A stretch of DNA of 64,000 nt. It comes from HXMU1420-13 sp965228545 (GTDB lineage Bacteria > Bacteroidota > Rhodothermia > Balneolales > Balneolaceae). The position numbers and the translations under genes were made by a program. The DNA lies in assembly GCA_965228545.1 (NCBI GenBank), contig OZ245822.1, positions 682,001 to 746,000 of the forward strand, written 5' to 3'. The notes beneath the pieces are model-generated. The model saw only the letters and a list, made by a program, of their open reading frames with translations. It did no database searches and was not told where the DNA came from. Of this stretch, positions 7,911 through 14,928 are shown in pieces (position 1 is the stretch's first letter; each line of letters starts with the position of its first letter).

Positions 7911-8116
7911 TAGTTATTTTGGAGGTAAATAAACACAGTCCTTCGGGCCGGAAGCACGCGCTGTCCGCTTGGTGCACACTTCGGTGATGCTGATTTCAAG
8001 GATTCCCCGGCCCGAAGGATGCTTTACAGCCCCAACAGTACTTAGGCAGGCTCCCTTGCAAGCGAGTCATGCAGGATAATCGATGAGACCGGGCAGACAA
8101 GCAGACTGTGTGGCTA
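7911..8116 (+). ncRNA. Predicted bridge RNA guiding the IS110 element to attC
   Basis: The IS110-family bridge RNA has a target-binding loop and a donor-binding loop. Here the stem CCTTCGGGCCGG (7940-7951) / CCGGCCCGAAGG (8007-8018) closes a loop containing GTCCGCT (7963-7969), identical to the attC left target plus CT core. It also contains TTTCAAG (7994-8000), the exact complement of core plus right target (CTTGAAA). A CAC-TTCG-GTG hairpin separates them. A second loop, closed by GCCC (8029) and GGGC (8091), contains ACAGTAC (8035-8041), identical to the IS right end (9343-9349). It also contains ATGAG (8083-8087), complementary to CTCAT at the left end. The RNA ends are estimates. Confidence 0.85.
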
Positions 8117-8144
8117 ATGATGAATAGCAATCAAACAAAAAGCA

Positions 8145-9329
8145 ATGAATACGAAATACATTCGATATGGCGTAGGCTTGGATGTGAGTGAGGCTGATCT
8201 GGAAGCCGCTCTTGCGATGATGGATTCCCACGGGGAGCTCAAGACGGTGGCCCGCCGGAGTTTTGCCAACCGCCCGGGGGGCTTCAAGGCCCTTCAACGT
8301 TGGCTGAGCAAACAAGGACTTAGTACCGACCGGGCGGGAGTCATTCTGCTGGAGGCAACCGGCGTTTATTACGAGCAGTGCGCGCTAGCCCTGCAACAAG
8401 CGGGCTGGGAGGTAAGCGTCACTCTGGCCAATAAAGCCAAGCGGTATATGCAGGCGCTGGGTTTGCGCAGTAAAACCGACCGCATCGATGCCGGGGGACT
8501 AGCGATGATGGCGGCGGGCATGCCGCAGCAGTCTTGGAGACCACTCGACGAGTTCTGGTTTCTGCTGCGCGGGCTCACTCGCCAGCACCAAAGTTTGCAG
8601 GAGTTGCGCACACAGTTGGGGAATCAGCTCCATGCGCATACAAAAAGTATCTATTCCGTAGCGTTGGTGGAACATCAGCTCAAGACCACCCTTGCCGGAA
8701 TCGAGCGGCAACTGAAGGAGTTGGAGGGAGCCATTACCGCTCATCTGCAAGGTAATGCCGAAGTATGGAGGAACGTGCAGCAGCTCACCAGCATCAAAGG
8801 AGTGGGCGTGTTATGCGTGGCGGTGGTGCTGGCCGAGACCAACGGCTTTGGGCTGATCGCTAACGCTCGGCAGCTCATCAGCTACGCCGGCTACGATGTG
8901 GTGGAAAACCAGTCGGGTTCACGCCGCGGTAAAACACGCATCTCTAAGAAAGGCAACGGACGGATTCGTCGGATACTGCATATGCCGGCATTAAATGCAG
9001 TGCGGTTCCAGGGCGGGGTGTTTGCCGATTTGTTTGAGCGCACCTATGCCCGCCATGGGGTCAAAATGAAGAGTTATGTGGCCGTGCAGAAAAAGCTGCT
9101 AACCATTCTGTACAGTTTGTGGAACACCGAGCAAGCCTTCGACCCGGAATACCAAACTCGTAGAGGAGCGCAAGACCGAACCGAGGCGGAGGCGCACGAA
9201 ACCAACCAAGAAAACCCGCAAACAAAAACAGCCTCGCCCATAGCGGGAGAGGCTGCAGAAGGTCGTCCGGAGCCCCGAAAGACTCCTAAAACGCCTGTAA
9301 AATCGAAACCAAAAAAATCAGGAGCTTAG
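8145..9329 (+). CDS. IS110-family DEDD transposase/recombinase
   Basis: A 394-residue recombinase that acts with its bridge RNA to join donor and target DNA. The RuvC-like DEDD domain (about 8-160) shows D13 (GLDVS), E70 (LLEATGVYYE), and D112/D115 (KTDRIDAGGLA). A coiled-coil linker covers about 145-205. The Transposase_20 domain (about 212-300) shows TSIKGVGVL, then ISYAGYD, and ENQSGSRRGK, with the likely nucleophilic serine at about 257. The last 60 residues are a low-complexity Lys/Pro/Thr-rich tail. The gene is G+C-rich compared with the cassettes. The start at 8145 leaves the whole RNA region upstream. Confidence 0.95.
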   Translation: MNTKYIRYGVGLDVSEADLEAALAMMDSHGELKTVARRSFANRPGGFKALQRWLSKQGLSTDRAGVILLEATGVYYEQCALALQQAGWEVSVTLANKAKRYMQALGLRSKTDRIDAGGLAMMAAGMPQQSWRPLDEFWFLLRGLTRQHQSLQELRTQLGNQLHAHTKSIYSVALVEHQLKTTLAGIERQLKELEGAITAHLQGNAEVWRNVQQLTSIKGVGVLCVAVVLAETNGFGLIANARQLISYAGYDVVENQSGSRRGKTRISKKGNGRIRRILHMPALNAVRFQGGVFADLFERTYARHGVKMKSYVAVQKKLLTILYSLWNTEQAFDPEYQTRRGAQDRTEAEAHETNQENPQTKTASPIAGEAAEGRPEPRKTPKTPVKSKPKKSGA

Positions 9330-9330
9330 C

Positions 9331-9336
9331 TTGCTT
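9331..9336 (+). promoter_or_regulatory. -35 half of the split IS promoter
   Basis: TTGCTT lies 13 bases inside the right end. Together with the CT core and two left-end bases, the spacer to TATCTT is 17 bp in the circular junction. Confidence 0.7.
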
Positions 9337-9349
9337 ATAACGACAGTAC

Positions 9350-9369
9350 CTTGAAACGCCTTGTTAGGT
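9350..9369 (-). repeat. Right part of attC interrupted by IS110-family element
   Basis: CT-TGAAACGCC followed by TTGTTAGGT completes the 90-bp-family attC begun at 7824. It matches 11954-11973 base for base. Confidence 0.92.
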
Positions 9370-9698
9370 GAAAACTGACCCATGCAAAGCTACCAGTAAA
9401 TGTGGAAAAAGCAACGCACTAAAGCAAACTTTAGAAATAGATAAGTTGGCTGGGCAGGCCACACACCGGAAAGTGGGGTAGGAGAAATAAACAACGCTTG
9501 GGGCGCTGACGGTAAGGGATAAAACTACGAAACCTAGAACAGTGCCCATGCTGTGAAACGATTTAGACGCAGATTACCAGCTAAGTCAGAGGCACACCAC
9601 AAACAGCGCCCGGAGCCCAGAATGAGCAACTTAATTCCCCGAAGCAAGCCCAAATACTAACACGGAATTTACTGGCCTGACCAGACACCTAACGACCC
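9352..9698 (-). repeat. Duplicated cassette, copy 1
   Basis: This stretch is repeated at 11956-12303 with only a few differences, mostly one 12-base block near 9510 inside the small ORF. The half upstream of the ORF (9550-9686) is as well conserved as the ORF itself. No other feature is seen in it. Confidence 0.9.
9364..9549 (-). CDS. Small hydrophobic cassette ORF, 61 residues (copy 1)
   Basis: A 61-residue, mostly hydrophobic and cysteine-containing peptide (MGTVLGFVVLS start, CVACPANLSISKVCFSALLFPHLLVAL core). A possible membrane segment covers about 40-57. Its stop codon lies in the attC core. The second copy at 11968-12153 is also open and the same length, differing mainly at residues 12-22. 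Whether it is translated is uncertain. A second short frame just upstream (TTG start near 9650) is also open in both copies. Confidence 0.4.
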   Translation of the reverse strand: MGTVLGFVVLSLTVSAPSVVYFSYPTFRCVACPANLSISKVCFSALLFPHLLVALHGSVFT

Positions 9699-9809
9699 AG
9701 CGCATAACGGGCACGGAGATTATGAGTTCATTAACGGTGATATTATCTAAATAAGCAATTGATGGAAACCAAAGCTACGTCCGCGTCCCAGTTGATGCGC
9801 TTGTTAGTG
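9687..9809 (-). repeat. attC site (123-bp family)
   Basis: Cores ACCTAAC (9687) and GTTAGTG (9803). The outer arms CCCAGCGCATAACGGGCACGG and CGTCCCAGTTGATGCGC pair imperfectly. It is related to 12947-13074 by the shared CAAAGC-ACGTC-GCGTCC inner arm. Confidence 0.85.
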
Positions 9810-9816
9810 GTACGAT

Positions 9817-10233
9817 TTAGAATGCTATTATTTTTAATTTTACTAACCACATTCCTAATGATTCAAAGATTAAGAATCCAATATAAAATGTAGTTCCAAG
9901 GTGTTGATAAATTTTCTTTTTTGGCCACTTTTTTGGGTTTATGGCAGAATTATTTGAAATAATATGGTTGGTTTCCAAATCATCTTGAATTGACACTATG
10001 ACCTTTTTGATTTCTAGCATACGATTGTGGTTTCCGTATAGATAAAAAATAACAAGAGCACTCAAAATGCTCAGAACTACCAAAATTGAATAAGAATCAA
10101 AAGATTCAATGAATCCAACACCTATGACTGGAACGGCAAAAATGAATGATTGAAATTCCTTATCTCGATACCACCTTAGTTCGTTATAGAACTCACTTAA
10201 AATGGTTTGTAAAGAACTAAGATGTACTCCCAT
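9817..10233 (-). CDS. Cassette-encoded small membrane protein
   Basis: A 138-residue protein with two adjacent predicted membrane helices near residues 29-66 (FAVPVIGVGFIESF, ILVVLSILSALVIFYLY) and a third near 115-135 (TTFYIGFLIFESLGMWLV). A charged loop lies between. No known family is recognised. It is a single-gene cassette with attC 9687-9809 immediately 3'. Confidence 0.6.
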   Translation of the reverse strand: MGVHLSSLQTILSEFYNELRWYRDKEFQSFIFAVPVIGVGFIESFDSYSILVVLSILSALVIFYLYGNHNRMLEIKKVIVSIQDDLETNHIISNNSAINPKKWPKKKIYQHLGTTFYIGFLIFESLGMWLVKLKIIAF

Positions 10234-10262
10234 ATCTATTCCTAATATTTAGATTTAAATAC

Positions 10263-10352
10263 CACTAACGACCCGGCGTTTAAGCGGCGAGTCTGGGGTT
10301 TAAAATTAAAGACCCGAACCGCGTTCGAGTCCGCTTGAAACGCTTGTTATGC
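10263..10352 (-). repeat. attC site (90-bp family)
   Basis: Cores CACTAAC (10263) and GTTATGC (10346), with arms CCCGGCGTTTAAGCGG and CCGCTTGAAACGCTTG. It contains an intact GTCCGCTTGAAA match (10329-10340) to the IS110 bridge RNA guides. Confidence 0.93.
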
Positions 10353-10358
10353 GTTTAT

Positions 10359-11063
10359 TTAGTTTTGATTAATCCCACTTCTACAATTAATTAATTTGTG
10401 TTCAGCGGTGGAATCGAACGCAATATCTCTTTTAAAGTCATGCATGTCTCGATCATTATATGAACCAACAAAAATATTCTGTGAAGAATATTCAAGATCA
10501 GCAGAATGATAAAAGCTCGTTCCCTGTAAAAAAACTCCGACCAAATCTCTTGATGGTTCCTTTGTAGAATCAGCATAATTCCAAGACTCTTTAAAATCTC
10601 GTGAATCAAGAAAGGGTATGGAGGTTTTGTTTCCAGCGCTGTCAATTAAATAGTATTCATGATCCAAAATTCCACTCTCTTTAATGAATTGAGTAATCAA
10701 GACACCATCTTCAGGGATGTCATAAAGTCTTCTTTCATCAACAAATTCTGGGTTTTGTCCACAATCTTCATCGAAAACTATAGCCACTTCTCCACGATAT
10801 TCACTTGGGATATAATAAGTAACTGGGGTTTGATGCTCTGATCCAAAATAAATTAAAGCCCAAAATCCTGGAATATACAGTAAGGGTGGAATCACCAGAG
10901 TCAATATCTTGACATATAACTTCTTCTTTGATAGAAAGACTAGAACTATTCCAATTACAAAAATTGGTACTCCAAAAATCAAAAAATAAGGATTAATCGA
11001 AACGAGATACCCGATCACAACTAGTATTATTCCGCAAAAAAATTTTATATCTCGACTTTTCAA
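10359..11063 (-). CDS. Cassette-encoded membrane-anchored protein of unknown function
   Basis: A 234-residue protein with three hydrophobic helices in the first 75 residues (FFCGIILVVIGYLVSI, FLIFGVPIFVIGIVLVFL, ILTLVIPPLLYIPGFWALIYF). A soluble domain of about 155 residues follows. The soluble part begins YYIPSEYRGEVAIVFDEDCGQ, a pattern seen in uncharacterised periplasmic domains of Bacteroidota that end in a short loop-rich region. No enzymatic motif is visible. It is a single-gene cassette. Confidence 0.55.
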   Translation of the reverse strand: MKSRDIKFFCGIILVVIGYLVSINPYFLIFGVPIFVIGIVLVFLSKKKLYVKILTLVIPPLLYIPGFWALIYFGSEHQTPVTYYIPSEYRGEVAIVFDEDCGQNPEFVDERRLYDIPEDGVLITQFIKESGILDHEYYLIDSAGNKTSIPFLDSRDFKESWNYADSTKEPSRDLVGVFLQGTSFYHSADLEYSSQNIFVGSYNDRDMHDFKRDIAFDSTAEHKLINCRSGINQN

Positions 11064-11084
11064 AACTTGTGATCTAGTTAAAAC

Positions 11085-11208
11085 GCATAACGACCCGGCG
11101 TTTAAGCGGCGCAGGTCTTCGTTTTTAGTTGAAGTAACTGATTTATTTTATTGCTCACAAACTTTCCAGCCAACCCTACCTGCGTCCGACTTGAAACGCT
11201 TGTTATGC
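11085..11208 (-). repeat. attC site (124-bp family)
   Basis: Cores GCATAAC (11085) and GTTATGC (11202). The inner part (GCGCAGG... CCTACCTGCGTCC) differs from the 90-bp family while the outer arms are shared. Here GTCCGA-CTTGAAA has one extra A relative to the IS110 target. Confidence 0.92.
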
Positions 11209-11215
11209 AACATTA

Positions 11216-11866
11216 CTAACTATAGTTAAGCTTTAATCTCAATTCTATATTTTCAAGTAAGTTTTGGTAATGTGAATTGGGTTCTTTAGAATTTAATTCT
11301 TGAAAATGAAGTTTTGCTTTTATTAAAGGTTCAAAGCCTTTGTCTTTCTTTCCAGCAATTATGAAATAGTCCGAAGCCTTTATCAATGAAGGAGTATGTT
11401 TTTTCCAATCTCCATTTAAAATAGTGTTGGCTGCTGACTCCCATGTAGAGTATTTATTCAGAATAGGAATTCCAACATTAATAAAATTCCACTTTAGCTT
11501 TTCCATAACCAATTCAGGATTTTCACATACCAAATTATACCTTCCAGTCTTGCCCATTAAATCTCTATTCCATTCTTTAATGTGCTTATCATAAGATGTG
11601 AATATGAGATTGTTTTGAGGTTTTACACTGTATTTTTCAAAATGCCATTTTGCATAGTAATCTGAATCAACAATCCAGATCGTCCAGAATTCAGCTCTAC
11701 TATTTTCTTGATTCCATTTAGATTTTGAAAATTCGATTCGATGAGTAATTCTGTCAAGTTTTCTCCTAAACTGAATTTTTGATTTAGAATAAGAGAAGCC
11801 AAGGTTATCAAGCTCTTCAACAAAACATTCTTCAACAAACTTGTTTATTAGATCAGCTGGTTTCAA
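11216..11866 (-). CDS. Cassette-encoded cytoplasmic protein, possibly DUF4304
   Basis: A 216-residue soluble protein without a signal peptide. The first half (FVEELDNLGFSYSKSK, QFRRKLDRITHRIEFSKSKW) has the plan of DUF4304 proteins: a helix, an aromatic F/Y-arginine strand and a strand rich in hydrophobic residues. The similarity is weak. The C-terminal helices (SYYFIIAGKKDKG-type) look TPR-like. The function is unknown. Confidence 0.5.
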   Translation of the reverse strand: MKPADLINKFVEECFVEELDNLGFSYSKSKIQFRRKLDRITHRIEFSKSKWNQENSRAEFWTIWIVDSDYYAKWHFEKYSVKPQNNLIFTSYDKHIKEWNRDLMGKTGRYNLVCENPELVMEKLKWNFINVGIPILNKYSTWESAANTILNGDWKKHTPSLIKASDYFIIAGKKDKGFEPLIKAKLHFQELNSKEPNSHYQNLLENIELRLKLNYS

Positions 11867-11882
11867 AATTGTAGGAGATGTT

Positions 11883-11973
11883 GCATAACGACCCGGCGTT
11901 TAAGCGGCGAGCCTGGTGATTAAAATTAAAGACCCGAACCGCGTTCGAGTCCGCTTGAAACGCCTTGTTAGGT
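11883..11973 (-). repeat. attC site (90-bp family), uninterrupted twin of the IS target
   Basis: Cores GCATAAC (11883) and GTTAGGT (11967). It follows the second copy of the duplicated cassette and shows what the IS-split attC (7824/9369) looked like before insertion. The IS target match GTCCGCTTGAAA is at 11949-11960. Confidence 0.93.
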
Positions 11974-12303
11974 GAAAACTGACCCATGCAAAGCTACCAG
12001 TAAATGTGGAAAAAGCAACGCACTAAAGCAAACTTTAGAAATAGATAAGTTGGCTGGGCAGGCCACACACCGGAAAGTGGGGTAGGAGGAATAAACAACG
12101 CATGGAGCGCTTCTGATGCTGGATAAAACTACGAAACCTAGAACAGTGCCCATGCTGTCAAACGATTTAGGCGCAGATTACCAGCCAACAAAGAGGCACA
12201 CCACAAACAGCGCCCGGAGCCCAGAATGAGCAACTTAATTCCCCGAAGCAAGCCCAAATACTAACACGGAATTTACTGGCCTGACCAGACACCTAACGAC
12301 CCG
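11956..12303 (-). repeat. Duplicated cassette, copy 2
   Basis: Nearly identical to 9352-9698. Copies are separated by three other cassettes, so one probably arose by excision and re-integration or by unequal exchange. The 137 bases upstream of the ORF (12154-12290) are conserved and show no other feature. Confidence 0.9.
11968..12153 (-). CDS. Small hydrophobic cassette ORF, 61 residues (copy 2)
   Basis: Same length as the copy at 9364-9549 and identical over the last 38 residues (from YPTFRC). It differs in residues 12-22 (LSSIRSAPCVVYSS). Retention of the reading frame despite a clustered difference favours a real gene, but the evidence is thin. Confidence 0.4.
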   Translation of the reverse strand: MGTVLGFVVLSSIRSAPCVVYSSYPTFRCVACPANLSISKVCFSALLFPHLLVALHGSVFT

Positions 12304-12414
12304 GCGTTTAAGCGGCGCAGGTTTTCGTTTTCTGTTGAAATAACGGATTAAATTTATTGGCTACAAAATTTCCAGCGAACCCTACCTGCGTCCGACTTGA
12401 AACGCTTGTTAGCA
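12291..12414 (-). repeat. attC site (124-bp family)
   Basis: Cores ACCTAAC (12291) and GTTAGCA (12408). The inner part matches 11085-11208 and 18027-18150. Confidence 0.92.
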
Positions 12415-12421
12415 AACCGGC

Positions 12422-12922
12422 CTATGTCCAATTACGGAAATCATGCCACCACTGAGCAATTTTCTTTCCTCCAATGAATAGAGACAAACCAAAAATCATT
12501 TGGATACCACCACCAAGGAGTAAAAGTCTAATTTCTCTTGCACGATTTACATTTTGTGGATCAATGACCCGATAATGAAAAATGCTATTTATGCCATTCA
12601 AAAATGTATTAACTGACCAAAAGAAGATTAAAAGACCAGCTGTAGAAAATAAAATTGCAGCTAATTTTTCTAAATCTATATTTAGTGATTCGGATTCAGA
12701 AATAGGTGAAATTATTGTAGAAATTGTTGGCGCTTTAAAAAATAAAACAACTGCTGAAATTAGATAAATGAAAAAGGTAATAAGAATTCCATAACCACCC
12801 ATTTGGGCAAATTCATCAATTCCCGAAATAAAAAGAGTTGGAATATATTGGGAGAACAATAAAGCTTTTAGAAATGCCCAAACTGCTAATAAACGAAGTC
12901 CAACAACTGCGAAATTTCTCAT
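12422..12922 (-). CDS. Cassette-encoded four-helix membrane protein
   Basis: A 166-residue integral membrane protein with predicted helices at about 8-24, 43-63 (GYGILITFFIYLISAVVLFF), 88-110 (AAILFSTAGLLIFFWSVNTF) and 132-150 (LLLLGGGIQMIFGLSLFI). No catalytic motif or known family is recognised. It is a single-gene cassette. Confidence 0.6.
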   Translation of the reverse strand: MRNFAVVGLRLLAVWAFLKALLFSQYIPTLFISGIDEFAQMGGYGILITFFIYLISAVVLFFKAPTISTIISPISESESLNIDLEKLAAILFSTAGLLIFFWSVNTFLNGINSIFHYRVIDPQNVNRAREIRLLLLGGGIQMIFGLSLFIGGKKIAQWWHDFRNWT

Positions 12923-12946
12923 CTAAAATTTTTTGGTAATAAGGTT

Positions 12947-13074
12947 TGCTAACGGCCCACCGCATAACCGGCGCAGGGATTATGATTTTTTAAAAGGCTA
13001 CACATTTGAACAATCATGGGCAAGAAATTTAACCAAAGCCACGTCTGCGTCCGCCGTTAATGCGGTTGTTAGCC
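12947..13074 (-). repeat. attC site (128 bp)
   Basis: Cores TGCTAAC (12947) and GTTAGCC (13068), with outer arms CCCACCGCATAACCGGCG and GTCCGCCGTTAATGCGGTTG. The inner arm is like 9687-9809. The stop codon of the 13069 gene lies in its right core. Confidence 0.9.
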
Positions 13075-13662
13075 GTACGCTTTCTTAGACGAACTGAACA
13101 AAATATTTTTTGGTGAAATAACAATTTTGTTTACACAATTTTCTTCAATTTGAAATTCAGCATCGGAATACTCTGTGAAAAGATATTTAGTTTTCTCGAA
13201 ATCACACTGAAATTGGAAAAAAAGTAGGGCAATTCCGGTATCAATACATTCCTTTTTTTCTTTTGAACAAACAAGAGCGTTAAGTTTCTCGATGTCCTTT
13301 ATAAAAGTTCCATACTGATCAGAGTAAACAGGCTGAAATTTTATTTCAATTCCTGTTTCTACTTTTTGTTTGTAAAGTTCAAAAATCGACTCTTTTGTAG
13401 TAAAAGAAGAATTCAAATTGCTCCAATCATCTAAGATTGAGATATCAATTTTGCGGTTTGGCAAATAATGATATTCTGTCTTAACTCTCGAAATGTTGTC
13501 GATTAGCAAATCCTCTTGAAATGCCTCTTTCAAAAGGAAAAACAATTCAGCTCTTATATCCTCTTCGTAAAGATAATTAATCGGATTACATTGAAAGTTC
13601 TTGAAAAACGAAGTAAGAACATTTTGAACTTTAGAAAGCCGTTCTTGTTTATTGGGCGTCAT
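13069..13662 (-). CDS. Cassette protein with PD-(D/E)XK nuclease-like motif pattern
   Basis: A 197-residue soluble protein and second gene of a two-gene cassette. It overlaps the upstream lipoprotein gene by four bases. Motifs fit a PD-(D/E)XK fold: E39 in EEDIRAELFFLLKEAF, D73 in NRKIDISIL, and E106-x-K108 in GIEIKF. The order and spacing suit the superfamily, but no named family is recognised and the usual glutamine is not evident. It may be a nuclease or an inactive relative. Pairing with a lipoprotein is unusual for a restriction-like enzyme. Confidence 0.6.
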   Translation of the reverse strand: MTPNKQERLSKVQNVLTSFFKNFQCNPINYLYEEDIRAELFFLLKEAFQEDLLIDNISRVKTEYHYLPNRKIDISILDDWSNLNSSFTTKESIFELYKQKVETGIEIKFQPVYSDQYGTFIKDIEKLNALVCSKEKKECIDTGIALLFFQFQCDFEKTKYLFTEYSDAEFQIEENCVNKIVISPKNILFSSSKKAYG

Positions 13663-14285
13663 TCTTTTTCAACTAATTCAATCAAGTTTCCTACAAATGA
13701 TTTAATCTTATCGGAAACTGAAAACGGATGAGAACCGACATAAACAATAGCACTGTCAGCTTTTGACAGTTGATAGATAAATTGATATTCAGGATAGACA
13801 AATTTACTGTTCAAAATGTAATTATTGTTGGTAGAGCCTGGATTGTAATACAGCTCATTTTGAGTACTGAGATCAAGATAAGTTGTATCTGAATCCAAAA
13901 TCCAAACGCTTCTGTCTTGATCAAACATATCATTGTCAGGATGTTTTAGATAATCCGAATAACTGTTGCTAAAATCTAATCTGATCATATAACGATTTTG
14001 GATATTCGACACTGATATATTTGGAGTGGGAGAAAATTCAGGGTCAAGTCTTGTCAAAAGCACAGGCTGAATAAAACTATATACTTTTATTGTAGGGCTA
14101 TTTGGATTATTCGTTTTCAAAGAATCGACCATAACATTGTATGTCTCAATTTTATTCCGCTCGGCTGCCTGATCTTCAGCCATCTCCCTCAACATTTTTT
14201 CATAGGGCGTTTCTGTAGTTTTACATTGAATCAATAGACCTGAGAGCAAAATAATAAGTACCGGAATTGTCCAACTTTTTGACAC
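13659..14285 (-). CDS. Cassette-encoded lipoprotein with coiled-coil start
   Basis: A 208-residue lipoprotein with lipobox LLIQC (about residue 21). A short charged helix follows (YEKMLREMAEDQAAERNKIETY) and then a beta-rich domain (SPTIKVYSFIQPVLL, RYMIRLDFSNSYSDYL, WILDSDTTYLDL). The function is not recognised. It is the first gene of a two-gene cassette and is probably translationally coupled to the PD-(D/E)XK-like gene. Confidence 0.6.
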   Translation of the reverse strand: MSKSWTIPVLIILLSGLLIQCKTTETPYEKMLREMAEDQAAERNKIETYNVMVDSLKTNNPNSPTIKVYSFIQPVLLTRLDPEFSPTPNISVSNIQNRYMIRLDFSNSYSDYLKHPDNDMFDQDRSVWILDSDTTYLDLSTQNELYYNPGSTNNNYILNSKFVYPEYQFIYQLSKADSAIVYVGSHPFSVSDKIKSFVGNLIELVEKE

Positions 14286-14331
14286 GATTGTACCTCCGTA
14301 TTTTAATTTTAAGGTGAATTGTTTGAAGTAC

Positions 14332-14463
14332 GGCTAACGGCCTGCGGTTTAACCGGCTTGGTCTTTTGGATATGTAATGTAATTAAAAGTCGGAATTACT
14401 TTTAGTCCCCTAATTTTGAACCGGCAAACAACGGCCAAGTCCGCGTTGAAACCGTTGTTATAG
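14332..14463 (-). repeat. attC site of the mercury-resistance cassette (132 bp)
   Basis: Cores GGCTAAC (14332) and GTTATAG (14457). Outer arms GGTTTAACCGGCTTGG and CCAAGTCCGCGTTGAAACC pair with mismatches. An internal palindrome-rich segment (TAAAAGTCGGAATTACTTTTAG) is not seen in the other families, which suggests a different origin for this cassette. Confidence 0.85.
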
Positions 14464-14491
14464 AACCGTCTGTGCGATTACATATAATTAT

Positions 14492-14540
14492 TTGCTTAAA
14501 TGATGTATTGACTATATATTTAAGCAATCACTTAAATTAA
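14492..14540 (+). promoter_or_regulatory. Promoter and ArsR-type operator of the mer operon
   Basis: A perfect inverted repeat TTGCTTAAAT (14492-14501) / ATTTAAGCAA (14518-14527), plus a third half CTTAAAT at 14531, surrounds TTGACT (14509-14514). This is followed after 17 bp by CTTAAA. Repressor binding would cover the promoter, fitting metal-controlled repression by the first gene of the operon. Confidence 0.75.
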
Positions 14541-14547
14541 AATTCCT

Positions 14548-14928
14548 ATGAGCAAACAATCCTGTATTCGTGATGTAGCCGATCTGAACCAGATCAACCG
14601 CTGTATTGACACCATCCATGCGGTAGAATCATCCATCCTTAAACTCTCTGACATACTGAAACTGGCCGGGAATGATGTGCGCCTGAAAATTCTGTTCTTG
14701 TTGAACACGGAGGAAGATTTATGCCCATGCGATTTGAGCGATATTTTGGATATGACCGTACCGGCTGTATCGCAACACCTGCGAAAATTGAAAGACGCCG
14801 GACTTTTAGGTTCAAGAAGAGAGGGGAAACTCATCTTCTATTCTCTGCAAGAACCTTATGACGAGCTTTTGAAACCACTTTTTAACCAGATTGAAAACAA
14901 TGCCATTATGGAGGTATTAGTAGCATGA
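14548..14928 (+). CDS. ArsR/SmtB-family metal-responsive repressor of the mer operon
   Basis: A 126-residue winged-helix repressor. The recognition helix region is TVPAVSQHLRKLKDAGLL (about 75-92), followed by the wing RREGKLIFYSL. Candidate metal ligands are Cys in CIRD at the N-terminus and the pair CPC in EEDLCPCDL (about 58-63), the ELCVCD-type site of ArsR proteins. Its stop overlaps the merTP start by four bases (ATGA). ArsR-type regulators replace MerR in several Bacteroidota mer operons, so mercury is the likely signal. Confidence 0.88.
   Translation: MSKQSCIRDVADLNQINRCIDTIHAVESSILKLSDILKLAGNDVRLKILFLLNTEEDLCPCDLSDILDMTVPAVSQHLRKLKDAGLLGSRREGKLIFYSLQEPYDELLKPLFNQIENNAIMEVLVA

Larger units (their letters stand above)
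7897..9349 (+). mobile_element. IS110-family insertion sequence inside an attC
   Basis: The element is bounded by CT on both sides (7895-7896 and 9350-9351), with no terminal inverted repeats and no longer target duplication, as in the IS110 family. Removing 1,453 bp plus one CT restores an intact attC identical in plan to 11883-11973. It carries one DEDD transposase gene, a ~250-base 5' non-coding end with a bridge-RNA-like fold, and only ~20 bases after the gene. That is the layout of the IS110 subgroup; the IS1111 subgroup has its RNA downstream. The element is visibly richer in G+C than the cassettes around it, indicating transfer. Confidence 0.92.

Noticed and set aside
7940..8018. The 12-bp inverted repeat CCTTCGGGCCGG / CCGGCCCGAAGG taken as IS terminal repeats or a terminator
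   Set aside because: It lies inside the element, not at its ends, and has no T-tract. The guide matches in its loop explain it as the stem of a bridge RNA target loop.
8067..8315. Minus-strand ORF of 82 codons over the IS left end and transposase start
   Set aside because: It overlaps the RNA region and the transposase in antisense and has no recognisable protein features.
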